Assembly (NCBI GenBank): GCA_012064385.1
Contig: QRDG01000024.1
Span: 1,803,940 to 1,867,939, forward strand
DNA: 64,000 bases
DNA from: Puccinellia tenuiflora
Taxonomy: Eukaryota > Streptophyta > Magnoliopsida > Poales > Poaceae
Direction: 5' to 3'
Each line of letters begins with the position of its first letter. Positions within the stretch are counted from its first letter, which is position 1. Of this stretch, positions 53,869-64,000 are shown piece after piece. A program made the translations under genes and the position numbers. The notes beneath the pieces are model-generated. The model searched no databases and had not been told where the DNA came from. It saw only the letters and a list, made by a program, of their open reading frames with translations.

Positions 53869-54579
53869 TCATTTCTTGGGCACTATGTGGATAGGACTCA
53901 CCCACTCGCTGTCAGAGATGGGGTAGATCATGCCTGCTTGTAGGAGTTTCAGAACTTCCTTTTTTACTACTTCTTGCATAGCAGGGTTTAGTCTCCTTTG
54001 GCCTTCTCTGGAGGGGGTGCTATCCTCTTCAAGATATATTCTGTGAGAGCAGACCTTCTCATCAATTCCCTTTATGTCATAAATGGAATATCCAATGAAA
54101 TTCTTGTATAGTCTGAGAACTGACAATAGGCTGTGCTCCTGTTCATCATCAAGTGCAGAGCTGATTATCACAGGGTGAATTTTTTCTTCCTCTAGAAACA
54201 GATACTTCAGGTGAGCAGGCAACTCCTTCAACTCAACAATGGATTTATGAGACTGCTGAAGAGGTTCTCTCCAGGGTTCTGCTTCCTCAAGATTTCCCTC
54301 GCGAGGCATTTCTCTTGAGGCATCAGAAGGCTCTCGCGAGGCATTTGGCAAGCCCTCGCGAGGCATTCCTCTTGAAACATTTTCTGCACTTCCAGAAGGA
54401 TCACTACAAAGAGTGATTCCAAACAACTCTTGAAGGTTAGGATTATCAGCTGTCACAAAGACTTGTACTTCAGGCTCTTGGGGTTGCATTTGCTGCTGAG
54501 ATTCAATTACACTCTTGTCGACGACATCCATGGCATGGCATTGTTCAAGTATGTTTGGCAGGTGGGAGGCATGCTTCAT
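53869..54579 (-). pseudogene. pol: Element F protease-RT linker
   Basis: 236 codons ending YPISDSEWVSPIHIVPKK before TGA. It contains the usual entry to RT (VCSHRIYLEEDSTPSREGQR). Within it, SRGMPREGLPNASREPSDAS is encoded by CTCGCGAG palindromes (54296-54370). Confidence 0.87.
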
Positions 54580-54594
54580 GTTAAACTCTGCTTG

Positions 54595-55869
54595 TTAAGA
54601 ACCAAATTGCAACTTCAGGGTTCCACCTTTCACATCAATTATGGCTCCAGCTGTTGCTAAGAAAGGTCTGGCAAGAATCATTGACTCTGAGTTATCTTCC
54701 ATTTCCAACACAACAAAATCCACTGGATAAGCAAAATTTCCAACTTGGACTGGCACATCTTCAAGAATTCCAGTTGGTTTTCTCAGTGTTCTGTCAGCAA
54801 GCTGCAGTGTCATAGAGGTGGGCTTCGGCACACCTAACTGCAGCATCTGACTGGCAGCTTGGGGTAATACACTGACTGAGGAACCTAAATCACAGAGAGT
54901 TGTGAAGGTTCTTTTTCCAACCACACAGGGGATACTGAAACTCCCTGGGTCTCCTAACTTCTTGGGCAAGTTGTTTTGGATAACTGCACCGCATTCTTCT
55001 GTCAGAGCAACTATCTCAGGATCTTCTATACTTCTTTTCTTGGTTATCAGGTCCTTGAAGAATTTAGCATACAGAGGGATGTGCAACACTACATCAAGGA
55101 TGGGGATTGTAATTTGCACTTCCTTCATTGTCTCTAGGAACTTGGCATACTGCTTTTCTTCCTTAGTTTTTTTCAATCTTGAAGGGAATGGGATCTTCTG
55201 AACTAAAGGCTTCTCAACCCTTGGTACTACAGCTGGTTCTACTGGTATTACAGGCACTTGAGGAGGATCCCTCGAGAGGCTTTCCTCTCGAGGCATTTCT
55301 TCCTCGCGAGGCATTTTCTCCTCGCGAGGCCTCCTTCGTGGGGCTACATAGGTGACAACTGGGGGTGTCTTCAGAATGGGTTCAGTGTTTAATCCACTTC
55401 TAGTGGTGACAGCCTCTACTGCTTCGGTAGTTGTAATTGCACCACATTGCTTAGGGTTCTTCTCTACCTGAGCAGGTAGTTTGTTCTCTGGCCGATTTCC
55501 CTGGATATTGGAGATTCCAGCTGTAAGCTGCTGCATTGTCTTGTAAAATAGTTCAGACTGCATCTTCATTGTTTCTTGCATTCCACTGAACATTTCTTTT
55601 TGCAAATGCATCATTTCACTGATTTCAGACTGGCTACTGCCTGAAGAGGCATTTTGCTGAGTTGCTTGCTGAGGATGCTGATGTGGCTGTTGCATATGGC
55701 CTTGAGGTCTGAAATTCTGCTGAGATGTTGAGGCATAGTTCTGTGGAGCTGCTTGAGGGTAACTTTGCTGGGCTGCATTCTTGTAGGACAGGTTTGGATG
55801 ATGTCTCCAGGAGGGGTTATAGCTCTGAGAAAAGGGACCTTGATTCTGAGTGTAGTTCACTTCTGCCAC
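54595..55869 (-). pseudogene. pro: Element F gag C-terminal part and protease
   Basis: Gln/Asn-rich start (YTQNQGPFSQSYNPSW), a Met/Gln helix (EMFSGMQETMKMQSELFYKT), a palindrome-coded REEKMPREEEMPREESLSRD stretch (55270-55345), then the protease with TTLCDLGSSVSVLPQA (active site as DLGSS) and ILARPFLATAGAIID. The frame overlaps gag and differs from it by a frameshift near 55860. Confidence 0.88.
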
Positions 55870-56855
55870 TTAAGATTCACTGGCACTGAAATAGGGACAC
55901 TCCTGAGGCGAATGACTTCAATTCCACAAATCTGGCAGGGTGCTGAAACTGCACTTACTGGCACAAGGGCTTTTCCATTCTTTTCCAACATAAGCTGAGA
56001 TATTTGACCGGTCAGGCTATCAAGCTTTGCCTCAAGGGCTTCTGGGCTTCCATGTTGCATAACTACTGGCTGATGAGGCTGCATTGCTCTTTCATTTGTC
56101 CAGGAGAAATTGTGTGAGGCCATGTTCTCAATCAATTCAAAAGCTTCATCCAGGGTCTTGTTCATTATACCTCCTCCAGCAGCAGAATCTACAAAGGATC
56201 TGGTCTGATCTGTTAGACCCTTGTAGAGTGTCTGCAGAATTAGCCACTGCTCTTGGCCATGGTTAGGACACATTCTAATCAGGCCTTGGTACCTCTGCCA
56301 GGCATCATACAAACTCTCACCTTGGCATTGCACAAATCTGGTAATTTTGTCTCTACAATCAGTTGCTTTAGTGGGGGGAGAGTATTTCTCAAAGAAAGCT
56401 TGCACCAGATGTTCCCAAGTGTCCCTAGCATGAGTAGGCAGGGCATGGAACCATAACTTAGCACTGCCTGACAGGGAAAAAGGAAATAGCTGCATCCTAA
56501 TGGCTTCAGGAGGCACACCATTGTGCTTGAGGGTGTTACAGTAATCTATGAAATTTCTGATATGTTCATGAGGACTCTCCAAGGCAGAACCTTTGAAAGG
56601 GTTGTGTTGAACCATATTGATTAGGGCTGGCTTGATTTCCCAGTTGTTTGCTTGAATAGCAGGCATAACCACATCAGAGGTGGCTACATGGTCTTTAGGG
56701 ATCCAGAGATCTCGCAACTTCCTGTCTCCCATCTCAGTGGCTGATGATCTTTCTTCTACTGTTGTCGAGGAAACTGCTCTTCTTCTATTAGCAAGAAAGG
56801 TTCTCTCGGGCTCAGGATCGAAAGCGGCTAAGGGTGAATCTTCAGACGTCTGCAT
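55857..56855 (-). CDS. gag: Element F gag
   Basis: 332 codons. Core: PFKGSALESPHEHIRNFIDY, QLFPFSLSGSAKLWFHALP, YDAWQRYQGLIRMCPNHG and TLYKGLTDQTRSFVDSAAGG. This is the typical retrotransposon gag of the Athila type. A Cys pair (CQICG) near the end marks what remains of a zinc knuckle. It ends in a shifted frame at 55857. Confidence 0.92.
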   Translation of the reverse strand: MQTSEDSPLAAFDPEPERTFLANRRRAVSSTTVEERSSATEMGDRKLRDLWIPKDHVATSDVVMPAIQANNWEIKPALINMVQHNPFKGSALESPHEHIRNFIDYCNTLKHNGVPPEAIRMQLFPFSLSGSAKLWFHALPTHARDTWEHLVQAFFEKYSPPTKATDCRDKITRFVQCQGESLYDAWQRYQGLIRMCPNHGQEQWLILQTLYKGLTDQTRSFVDSAAGGGIMNKTLDEAFELIENMASHNFSWTNERAMQPHQPVVMQHGSPEALEAKLDSLTGQISQLMLEKNGKALVPVSAVSAPCQICGIEVIRLRSVPISVPVNLKWQK

Positions 56856-57076
56856 TCATGAGCTCACCAACCTGCATGAAGGAGATCATGTTTCCACTGC
56901 ACACAAGCACAGACAAGAACTTTATCAAGGGTTAGTGAACTAAATCCCCTAATAACCGTTCTAGATGCAAGATTAAGAGACTAAGAGTAACAAAGCAAAC
57001 AGATTTATCACGGAGGTGAACTACGAGGAAAGAAACACAACCAAGGCTATTGTACTCTGAAAAGCAATCAATATTT

Positions 57077-57096
57077 GATCCCCGGCAATGGCGCCA
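57077..57096 (-). other. Primer binding site of element F
   Basis: On the minus strand TGGCGCCATTGCCGGGGATC, 4 nt from the LTR. It is complementary to tRNA-Asp, as in C, with one change. Confidence 0.88.
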
Positions 57097-57100
57097 GTTT

Positions 57101-58338
57101 TGATCAGTTGTGGTTATAGGGGGTTTTTTGTTGTTCTCTCCACAGGGATCAAAATCTATTGGTGCTTTTCCTTTCCAGAAGCTTGGCACAACGAAAAGGT
57201 GGGATGGTGTTTATGGATCTAGGCTAGGTCTTGCGGATCAAGCAACAGAAATTAAAACGGAGACAGCAAAGGGGAGGCTAAGGAAGAGTGTTTCACGGAA
57301 AGCAAAGGGGAGGCTAAGGAAGAGCTCACAAGCAACAAAGTCACAGCACGATTATAAAGTTCACACAAACAGAGCGATTCAGAGAGTTTCAGAGAGTTTT
57401 CACCGAAGGGGTTGGAGAGGATCGAATCAGTTCGTCGCGGCGGCAGCAGAGGAAGCAGCGGCGGGAGGTTAAGGAAGATACAGACGAAAGAGAAGCAAGG
57501 AAGTAGACAGGGATAGATACGGATCAAGGGCTTCTTCTTTCCTCTCGTTCCTCGCGGATCGTCTTCGCCATTCTTCTCCAAAGTTCTTCCTTGTTCTTCT
57601 GTTCTTGTTCGGGGTGGAGTGGTGCGGAGCGGTGGAGTGGTTGGTGATGGATGCGGTCCTTCTTGCAGTTGATTGATTTTTTTCTTCTTTGCTAAGGAAG
57701 CCGCTTTATAGGCGCTGCGGAAATGGCGAGAGGGCCGCGGCTACGGAAGTGGCGAGGGTCGCGGTTGATGGCGTGGTTGGTGGCGAGGCAGGAACTTCCG
57801 CCATCGCTTTTCAGCTTTTTGCACGGACGCACATGGTCTGCTCCCTTCTTTATCACCTTTTTGACTCTTCTGATTTCTTCTCCTCCAAGATGATAGATTC
57901 CCTCCTTGCTGATTCAAACGCGCGCGCAGCACATGGGAGACACGCTCGCTTACTTCTCTTCTAGCTTCGAGAGGCTCCCTCGCGAGGTGGCACCCTCGCG
58001 AGGCATTCATCCTCGGGAGGCGTCCATTATCTTCTGGCGCGAAGTATCTGCCCTCTTGAAGTAGCGTCAGGAACATGCCTCGAGAGGCGAATTGCCTCGA
58101 GGGGCATCCTCCTGAAGCTTTCTCTCTACAAGCGTACACCTTGAAGGGGCTTTAAGCTGGGGCATCTTTTAAGCAACATTTTGAGTTGGAGATGAAGAAA
58201 TGTGTGCCTTGGCGCACTGATCTGCAAAAAGTGGATAACTGATGTAAAAAGCATTTAAAACCTTGACTGAACTTCTCAAATATAAGCAAGATTTGGGGTT
58301 TTGGACGTCGAAAATATGTGCATAATTCAGAGTGATCA
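57101..58338 (-). repeat. Element F 5' LTR
   Basis: 1238 bp whose two ends both read TGATCA. The minus-strand TATA is CCTATAAAGCGG (near 57701-57712). CTCGCGAG palindromes lie at 57975-58000 and CTCGAGAGG/CTCGAGGGG words at 58080-58100. The boundary at 58338 is inferred from the terminal repeat and from the C frame resuming directly after it. Confidence 0.8.
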
Positions 58339-60895
58339 GGGAGGTATGACTGTTGTTGCTATTGATAATAATGAACTCATTCCTCAGAGAACGGTTGTAG
58401 GATATAGAATGTGCATGGACTTTAGGAAGCTTAATAAGGCTACTCAAAAAGATCGTTGTCCTTTGCCTTTTATTGATCAAATGCTTGAAAGACTGTCTAA
58501 GAATACTCACTTTTGTTTTCTTGATGGTTATTCTGGTTTCTCTCAAATTGCTATTAAATATGAAGATCAAGAAAAGACTACTTTTACTTGTCCTTATGGA
58601 ACTTATGCTTATAGACGTATGCATTTTGGTTTGTGTAATGCTCCTGCTACTTTTCAGAGATGCATGTCTGCTATTTTTCATGGCTTTTGTGAGGAAATTG
58701 TGGAAGTCTTCATGGACGATTTCTCCGTCTATGGAACTTCTTTCGACAATTGCCTCTATAATCTTGACAAAGTTTTGTAGAGATGTGAGGAGACAAATCT
58801 TGTTCTCAACTGGGAGAAGCGTCACTTCATGGTGAATGAAGGCATAGTGCTTGCACATAAAATTTCTGAGAGAGGAATTGAAGATGATAGAGCTAAAATT
58901 GAAGCAATTGAGAAGATGCCCTATCCAAGGGACATCAAAGGTATTCGTAGTTTCCTTGGTCATGCTGGTTTTTATAGGAGGTTTATTAAAGACTTTTCAA
59001 AGACTTCGAGGCCTCTTACTAATCTTCTTCAAAAGGATGTTCCATTTGTTTTTTATGAAGATTGTAAGGAAGGATTCGAAGTACTTAAGAAAGCTTTAAT
59101 CACCGCTCCTATAGTCCAACCGCCTGATTGGAATTTACCCTTTGAGATTATGTGTGATGATAGTGATTATGCTGTAGGGGCTGTTCTTGGCCAAAGAATT
59201 GATAAGAAGTTAAATGTCATTCATTATGCTAGTAAAACTTTCGATAGTGCGTAGAAGAATTATGCAACTACTGAAAAGGAATTTTTAGCGGTTGTTTTCG
59301 CTTGTGATAAATTTAGACAATACATTGTGGATTCGAAAGTAACTATTCATACTGATCATGCTGCAATTAAGTACCTTATGGAAAAGAAAGATGCTAAGAC
59401 TAGGCTTATTAGATGGGTGCTTTTGCTGCAAGAGTTTGATTTGCATATTGTTGATAGAAAAGGCGCAGATAATCCTGTAGCTGATAATTTATCTAGAATG
59501 GAAAATATACCTCATGATCCTATTCCTTTAAATGATAGTTTCCCTGATGAACAACTTGCTGTCGTTAAGGTAACCTCTCATGACGCCCCTTGGTATGCTG
59601 ATTATGCTAATTTCATTGTCTCAATTTTTTTGCCTCCAAGCTTTACTTATCAATAGAAAAGGAAATTTTTCTATGACTTGAGGCACTACTTCTGGGATGA
59701 CCCACATTTATACAAGGAGGAGGTTGATGGAATTTTGAGGAGATGTATTCCTGAGCATGAACAGGAGGAAGTGTTGAGGAAGTGCCACAACAATGGTTAT
59801 TGAGGACATCACGCAGGAGAAAGGACCGCACATAAGGTTCTTCAATCGGGTTTTTATTGGCCTACTTTATTCAATCTTGTGATGAGTGTCAAATGGTTGG
59901 TAACATTAGTAGACGTAATGAAATGCCTATGAACTATTCTCTTGTTATTGAGCCTTTTGACTGTTGGGGATTTGATTTTATGGGTCCTTTTCCCACTTCA
60001 CATGGCAATACTCACATCCTTGTTGCTGTAGACTATGTTACTAAATGGGTAGAAGCTATACCAGCTAAAAGTGATGATCATAAGACCTCCCTAAAAATGC
60101 TTAAAGAAGTTATCGCCCCTAGGTTTGGCGTACCTAGATATCTTATGACCGATGGAGGGTCCCATTTTATTCATGGTGCTTTTAGAAAGGTTTTAGCTAA
60201 ATATGATGTCAATCACAGAGTTTCTTCACCATATCACCCTCAAACTAGTGGGCAGGTTGAGTTAACTAATAGAGAGATTAAACTAATCTTGCAAAAGACC
60301 GTTAACAAGTCTAGAAAGAATTGGTCTAAGAAACTTAATGATGCTTTATGGGCCTATTAGAACTGCTTATAAAAATCCTATGGGCATGTCTCCTTATAAA
60401 ATGATTTATGGGAAGGCATGTCATTTGCCTCTTGAATTAGAACATAAAGCTTATTGGGATGTTAGACAACTTAATTCTGATCCTATTCTTGCTGGTGAAA
60501 CTAGATTGCTTAAATTGAATTCTTTGGATGAGTGGAGAAATGAAGCTTATGAGAATGCTCGTTTGTTTAAGGAAAAAGTAAAGAGATGGCATGATAAGAG
60601 AATTTTGAAAAGAGAATTTAATGTTGGTGACAGAGTGCTTTTGTATAGGTCTCGTCTCAGATTTTTTGCAGGGAAATTGCTCTCTAAATGGGAAGGACCA
60701 TTCATCATTGAGGAAGTTTATCGTTCCGGTGCTATAAAGATTAACAGTCTTGACGGAGACAAACCTCAAGTGGTGAATGGTCAGCGACTCAAGCACTATA
60801 TCTCCGGCAATCCTTTGGAGAAAGATGCCGACGTTATTCAAGTGGTCTCTGCGGAGGAATTTATCGAAACCAAATACCGGAAGACTCCAGAATGA
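58339..60895 (+). pseudogene. pol: Element C reverse transcriptase, RNase H and integrase
   Basis: RT blocks: RTVVGYRMCMDFRKLNKATQ, LDGYSGFSQIAIKYED, HFGLCNAPATFQRC, the catalytic VFMDDFSVYG. Then RNase H (TIHTDHAAIKYLMEKKDAKT). The integrase zinc module is damaged: HHAGE remains, the part before CDECQ is partly deleted with a frameshift near 59870. The integrase core has D in WGFDFMGPF, D in MTDGGSHF and E in SGQVELTNREI. Stops: 58779, 59252, 59654, about 59801 and 60358 (with frameshift). The first ~100 codons of the RT region are lost at the F junction. Confidence 0.9.
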
Positions 60896-62171
60896 GAAAA
60901 CAAATAGGTAACTGTTTCGGTAAGGAAAACACTTCGGAAAATTTCAGAAAAATCATATTATTTATGTTTAAAAAATTCGGAGACCGGACGGAGTACGAGA
61001 CGGAGCCCAGGAGGTAGGGGCGACCCCTGGGCGAGGCCCCTCCTCTAGCCGCGGTGGGGACCCGCCCTGGTCCCTGGACACCACCTCCGACTCCGCCTAG
61101 TCTCGTTGCCTTCCTTTTATTGTAAAACCCTCGACTATATATTTCCCCGAATTTTTCGAGGAGCGTATCCTGTATTTTCCGTCGTGTTTTCGTTCCGAGC
61201 TTTTCTTGGCAGGGTCTCGAAATTCTCCACCTAGATGTCTTTTTGCGGACCTAGCGGGGAAGATTAGGTAGCAAGGCGCCATCGCCAGATCCAGCAGGAC
61301 ATCAACCGCGGTGACTTCATGAACTGGGCAACCGATGAGGAGATCGCCGCCAGGAAGGCGGAGCTGGAGTGCAACGTGCGGGAAGAAGTGAGAAGGGCAG
61401 CATCACGCCAGCGGGGAGGAAGGACTGGGAATCCAAGGCCAGGCAATCCTACTTTTGTGGGATCTATTAACCCTCAATGTCCTTATTCTCATGATGTTCT
61501 AGGAACATTGCCACACTAGCAGGATCCCCATATTGCTCCATTGCTGGCGGAGGCTCATAGAGTGACTGATCAATTCTGCGAGTAGTTTCGTTGCTTGAAA
61601 GCGGAAGTTGCAATATTGGAGGCAGAGAATCTTGAGTTCCGCCGACGTCTTCAGTATCTTTTGGCACCTTTGGCTATAGTACCACCGTCTCCTCCAAGGG
61701 AGTGATTCGTCTATTGGGTAACAGCACTCCCTTGGCTTGTTCCAAGCTTGGGGAGTGCCCCGGTATCTTTATCTTTTATCTTTCACTTTCTTAGTCATGT
61801 GAGTCGTATCATGAGTAGAGAAGTTATCATCTAGTATGGTTATGCAGTGTGTCTTGTCACTCCTTGTGAGTTCTTTGTATCCGTTGGTGTGTGGTTTTCT
61901 ATAATGGAATATAAATGAGAAGTATCTTTTTATTCTTCTGCACTTTATATTTATTATGGCAATCTCTCTCATCCGCTGGTCTTGTGGTAAGTGATGACTT
62001 GACATTGGGTGTATGAGTAGAAGTTTATTCAGTATTGGCAAGCATGACTTTGTTTAACTTGCAATAATTACCTTGATGCTTGAGTAGGGAAGAGGAATTT
62101 AATTGCAAATATACTATCCTTTATGTCTTACATGCTTGTGAACCCTCTAACTTGCACACTTTTGTATTAGA
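60896..62171 (+). other. Element C 3' non-coding region
   Basis: Follows the pol stop. A GC-rich part (60980-61100) leads to a small frame (61319-61519, EEIAARKAELECNVREEVRR) whose helical, charged style is usual in this position of Athila-like elements but has no known function. AGCTTGGGGAGTGCCCC at 61747-61763 is another familiar landmark. No LTR is reached before 62172. Confidence 0.7.
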
Positions 62172-64000
62172 CTAGTAGGCCCTGGCGCGGCGACACGCCG
62201 CGCCCGTGGTAAATTATTTGCATGAAATATTTAGGAGTAATCTTAAGTGGAACATAGGCACAAACAGCTTGTAACACATCAACACAACGAACACCAATAG
62301 CTTTATGCCAGTTCCTCCCTCTGCGCCTTACCATCAATCTGTCTCCCGGGTGCATCTTCCTTCACAGCACCACCCACGAAAAAAAAGACGATGCTCAGCA
62401 TACGACACATGTGAATAGAGAGGCTGTGGCAGAATACCAGCTTGAGCTCAACCAATACCAGCTTATGCACTGTAATGATCCTTGTCACCTTGCACATGCA
62501 CCTGCCGGACATATTATTAGCTCGTATCAAGAACCGAATCCACAAACAAAGTCATAGAACCAACATTCAAAGCTTTCCTGATTTTCATGCAAAATCATCA
62601 AGCATTACATGACTATCAGGACGCCAAGGATCCCCTTTGCTAGAATGATTAGCACAACGTGCCTAGTGCCCCAGAGCTCGAGCCCGGCCCAATCCCGGAC
62701 TCTCGCTGCCGGCGGCGCTGGCTGGGGAGAAGATGGGAGAGGTGCTCGGTGCTCCTTTGTATATAGTAGTTTTAGTCTACTGTTTTGCTTGCAGAGTTTC
62801 GGCCTAGTGCGGGTGTTCGGCTTTATGCCGCTTGGGATCTTGCCGCCGGCGCGCCCGAGCCACGTGCGGCAGCGTCCAGAGTTAGTCCTGATGGTGGCAG
62901 TGGATGGTTCGCTGATGCCCGATGGGCTCAAGCCGGAGTTCCCGTCAATAAGCTCGACGATCTCCCTGGTTTGCAGGAGCTTCCTCATCTTTTTCTCATC
63001 GGAAGTAGCCATCGTGGTGGTGGTCAACGCAGTGGGGAAAAGGTTGAAGAATTCTGCTGCTGGGTCAGAGCACATCTCCGATGGTGCTTGCTGGCTTCCA
63101 TGCCTAGTGCCCCAACCTTCTCGATGTGCAACCATCCCTCATCTTCAGTTCCAATAGGAAATTGGTTAGTTAATTCCTAGGTTAAGCCAACCGTGCACAC
63201 TTACTGGGGTCAACATATCATGAAGCATTCGTAGCTTTCAACAATTGAAAGCATTACAAATCGATTTTTTTCTTGTATATTACCCAAGCAGCGCGCATGG
63301 TGTTCACCTCGAGAAGAGGCAAGGGTGGTTGCTGACGTGTAGTCAACGGGCTGCAAGTGACGTGGATAGGGTCGCTTCCTTGCTGGGGGTCGTGGATGAG
63401 GCTGATGGTGGTCGTCGGCGTCGCTGCTCAAGGACAGACATGGTGAAGGCTTCGGGCTGACGACGTTGCTGCAGATCGGAGCGCGCCGTGATCCTGTGTC
63501 GGAGGTGAGTAGGAGCAGGGGATGGAAGAAGAGGAGTGGGAGCACGAGAGGTCGATGAAGAAGTCATAGTCGACAAGAATATGCAGCGGAGGAGTGGGAA
63601 TCGCCGGTGACCAAGCCAAGCCCAAGGCTAGGGTTAGCCGCGACGTCAATCTCTGGGGGCAGAATGGTTTGTATACGGCGGGGATCTCGCGGAGGTGATC
63701 GAGGCGAAGTCTTGCAGCATGCGATGATGTTGGAGGGGGCCGACGTACATCTTTTCGGACCAGCGGCGGCGGTAGCGCCGCACGCGAGAGAAGAAAGGGG
63801 AACGAGAGAGAGGGCCGGGAGAGAGAAAATGAGACATGGAGGTGTCGCTGATGTCGGCCGGGTTGATATCATTCTTTCTGAGGGGTAAATTCCAAAATCT
63901 CTGCGACATACGGTCGTTGAGCCTGTAGAGATATAAGTGTACAAAATTAATATCAACCACAATCCGTAATCCCCACCCCCTTTGACCAAATTTCGTGATT
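62172..64000 (-). mobile_element. Probable Helitron, 3' terminus and internal part
   Basis: On the minus strand the sequence ends hairpin, AGGGCCTA, CTAG and then T. The hairpin stem is GGCGCGGCG/CGCCGCGCC (62184-62192 and 62196-62204) with a 3-nt loop, and the gap to CTAG is 8 nt. On the plus strand the flanking base is A (62171). This is the known layout of a Helitron 3' end inserted at A/T. The 5' end is not in the window. I recognise no Rep/helicase. Sequence 62600-63150 and 63300-63990 is GC-richer and may be captured gene fragments, but no domain is clear. Confidence 0.65.
62184..62204 (-). terminator. Helitron 3' hairpin
   Basis: Perfect 9-bp GC stem with loop ACA, 8 nt from CTAG. In Helitrons this element marks the end of rolling-circle transfer. 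Confidence 0.7.

Larger units (their letters stand above)
52047..58338 (-). mobile_element. Element F: Athila-like gypsy element lacking its 3' end
   Basis: Read on the minus strand: LTR (58338-57101), tRNA-Asp-type primer site, gag, protease, RT, RNase H, then integrase up to the zinc module and the first catalytic Asp. It ends where H begins; the rest of integrase and the 3' LTR are absent. F sits in the RT of element C; GGGAG (58339-58343) would be its right target duplication. The coding regions are split by stop codons. It is unusual in carrying many CTCGCGAG palindromes in coding and LTR sequence. Confidence 0.88.
28856..62171 (+). mobile_element. Element C: Athila-like Ty3/gypsy retrotransposon, host of nested G, F, H, E and D
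   Basis: Visible parts of C: LTR 28856-30355, gag-protease 30471-32031, a short piece 35802-35963, RT to integrase 58339-60895 and 3' region 60896-62171. The 3' LTR is not in the window; the sequence is cut at 62172 by a Helitron-like end. The tRNA-Asp-type primer site, the gag/RT style (VFMDDFSVYG) and the long 3' non-coding part fit the Athila branch common in Triticeae. Several stops and frameshifts make it defective. Confidence 0.88.

Noticed and set aside
58169..58963. Minus-strand ORF of 264 codons across the F LTR and C RT
   Set aside because: Shadow of the AT-rich RT frame on the plus strand; crosses an element boundary.
61319..61519. Possible envelope-like gene in the 3' region of C
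   Set aside because: Only 66 codons, charged and helical, with no signal peptide or membrane segment; not env-like.
62605..63157. ORFs of 176-182 codons on both strands in the Helitron-like region
   Set aside because: No recognisable domain or gene structure. They may be part of a captured fragment but cannot be supported as a gene.

Overview
This window reads as a block of nested transposable elements from a large grass genome. A Triticeae source such as wheat, Aegilops or barley is most likely. The evidence is an Angela/BARE/WIS-like Copia LTR at 669-790 and 21547-23337, Tat- and Athila-type Ty3/gypsy elements nested several levels deep, exact 5-bp target duplications, and a single short intronless plant gene (DUF4408/DUF761 type, 24482-25108, minus strand). 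I see no bacterial genes, rRNA, credible tRNA or CRISPR.

Locus 1 (1-23337). The 3' end of a Copia element carries a 20.75-kb Tat-lineage gypsy element, called A (791-21541, plus strand, TSD GAATA). A is interrupted inside its integrase by a second member of the same family in the opposite orientation, called B (6691-15195, minus strand, TSD CTCGC/CTTGC). Both have decayed gag-pol. Each also carries, between pol and the 3' LTR and antisense to gag-pol, a long gene with a short intron. That gene encodes a protein with a 'putative gypsy type transposon' (Transposase_28-like) N-terminal domain, an acidic repeat region and a coiled coil.

Locus 2 (23338-28855). A truncated gypsy LTR, a Copia RNase H remnant, a 25-G run, the one host-type gene, a perfect 29-bp inverted repeat upstream of it, an 882-bp non-autonomous hAT element (TSD TGTACAAC), and one end of a PIF/Harbinger element with a Myb/SANT-type ORF1.

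Locus 3 (28856-62171). An Athila-like gypsy element, C (plus strand), inserted in the Harbinger. Nested in it are: G (32032-35796, a probable solo LTR, TSD CTAAT); F (52047-58338, minus strand, Athila-like, 3' end missing); H (35964-36392 plus 49412-52046, a non-coding long-LTR sequence); E inside H (solo LTR, TSD CATTT); and D inside E (36759-48262, Tat lineage, minus strand, TSD CCTAG). D carries its own antisense gene, with four candidate introns. One intron holds five tandem copies of a polypurine-tract-like motif.

Locus 4 (62172-64000). C is cut by what looks like a Helitron 3' terminus on the minus strand: CTAG, an 8-nt gap, then a 9-bp GC hairpin.

The most interesting signals are: (i) the spliced antisense gene seen three times in two element families; (ii) a palindromic CTCGCGAG word concentrated in two unrelated gypsy lineages (A/B and F), in LTRs, UTRs and coding sequence, and often read as Ala-Ser-Arg-Gly; (iii) the PPT-like repeat array in D; (iv) the same-family inverted nest A/B, which could give long double-stranded RNA. 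Every gag-pol copy here carries stops, frameshifts or deletions, so no element in the window looks autonomous. Family names are given only as likeness, because no database search was possible.
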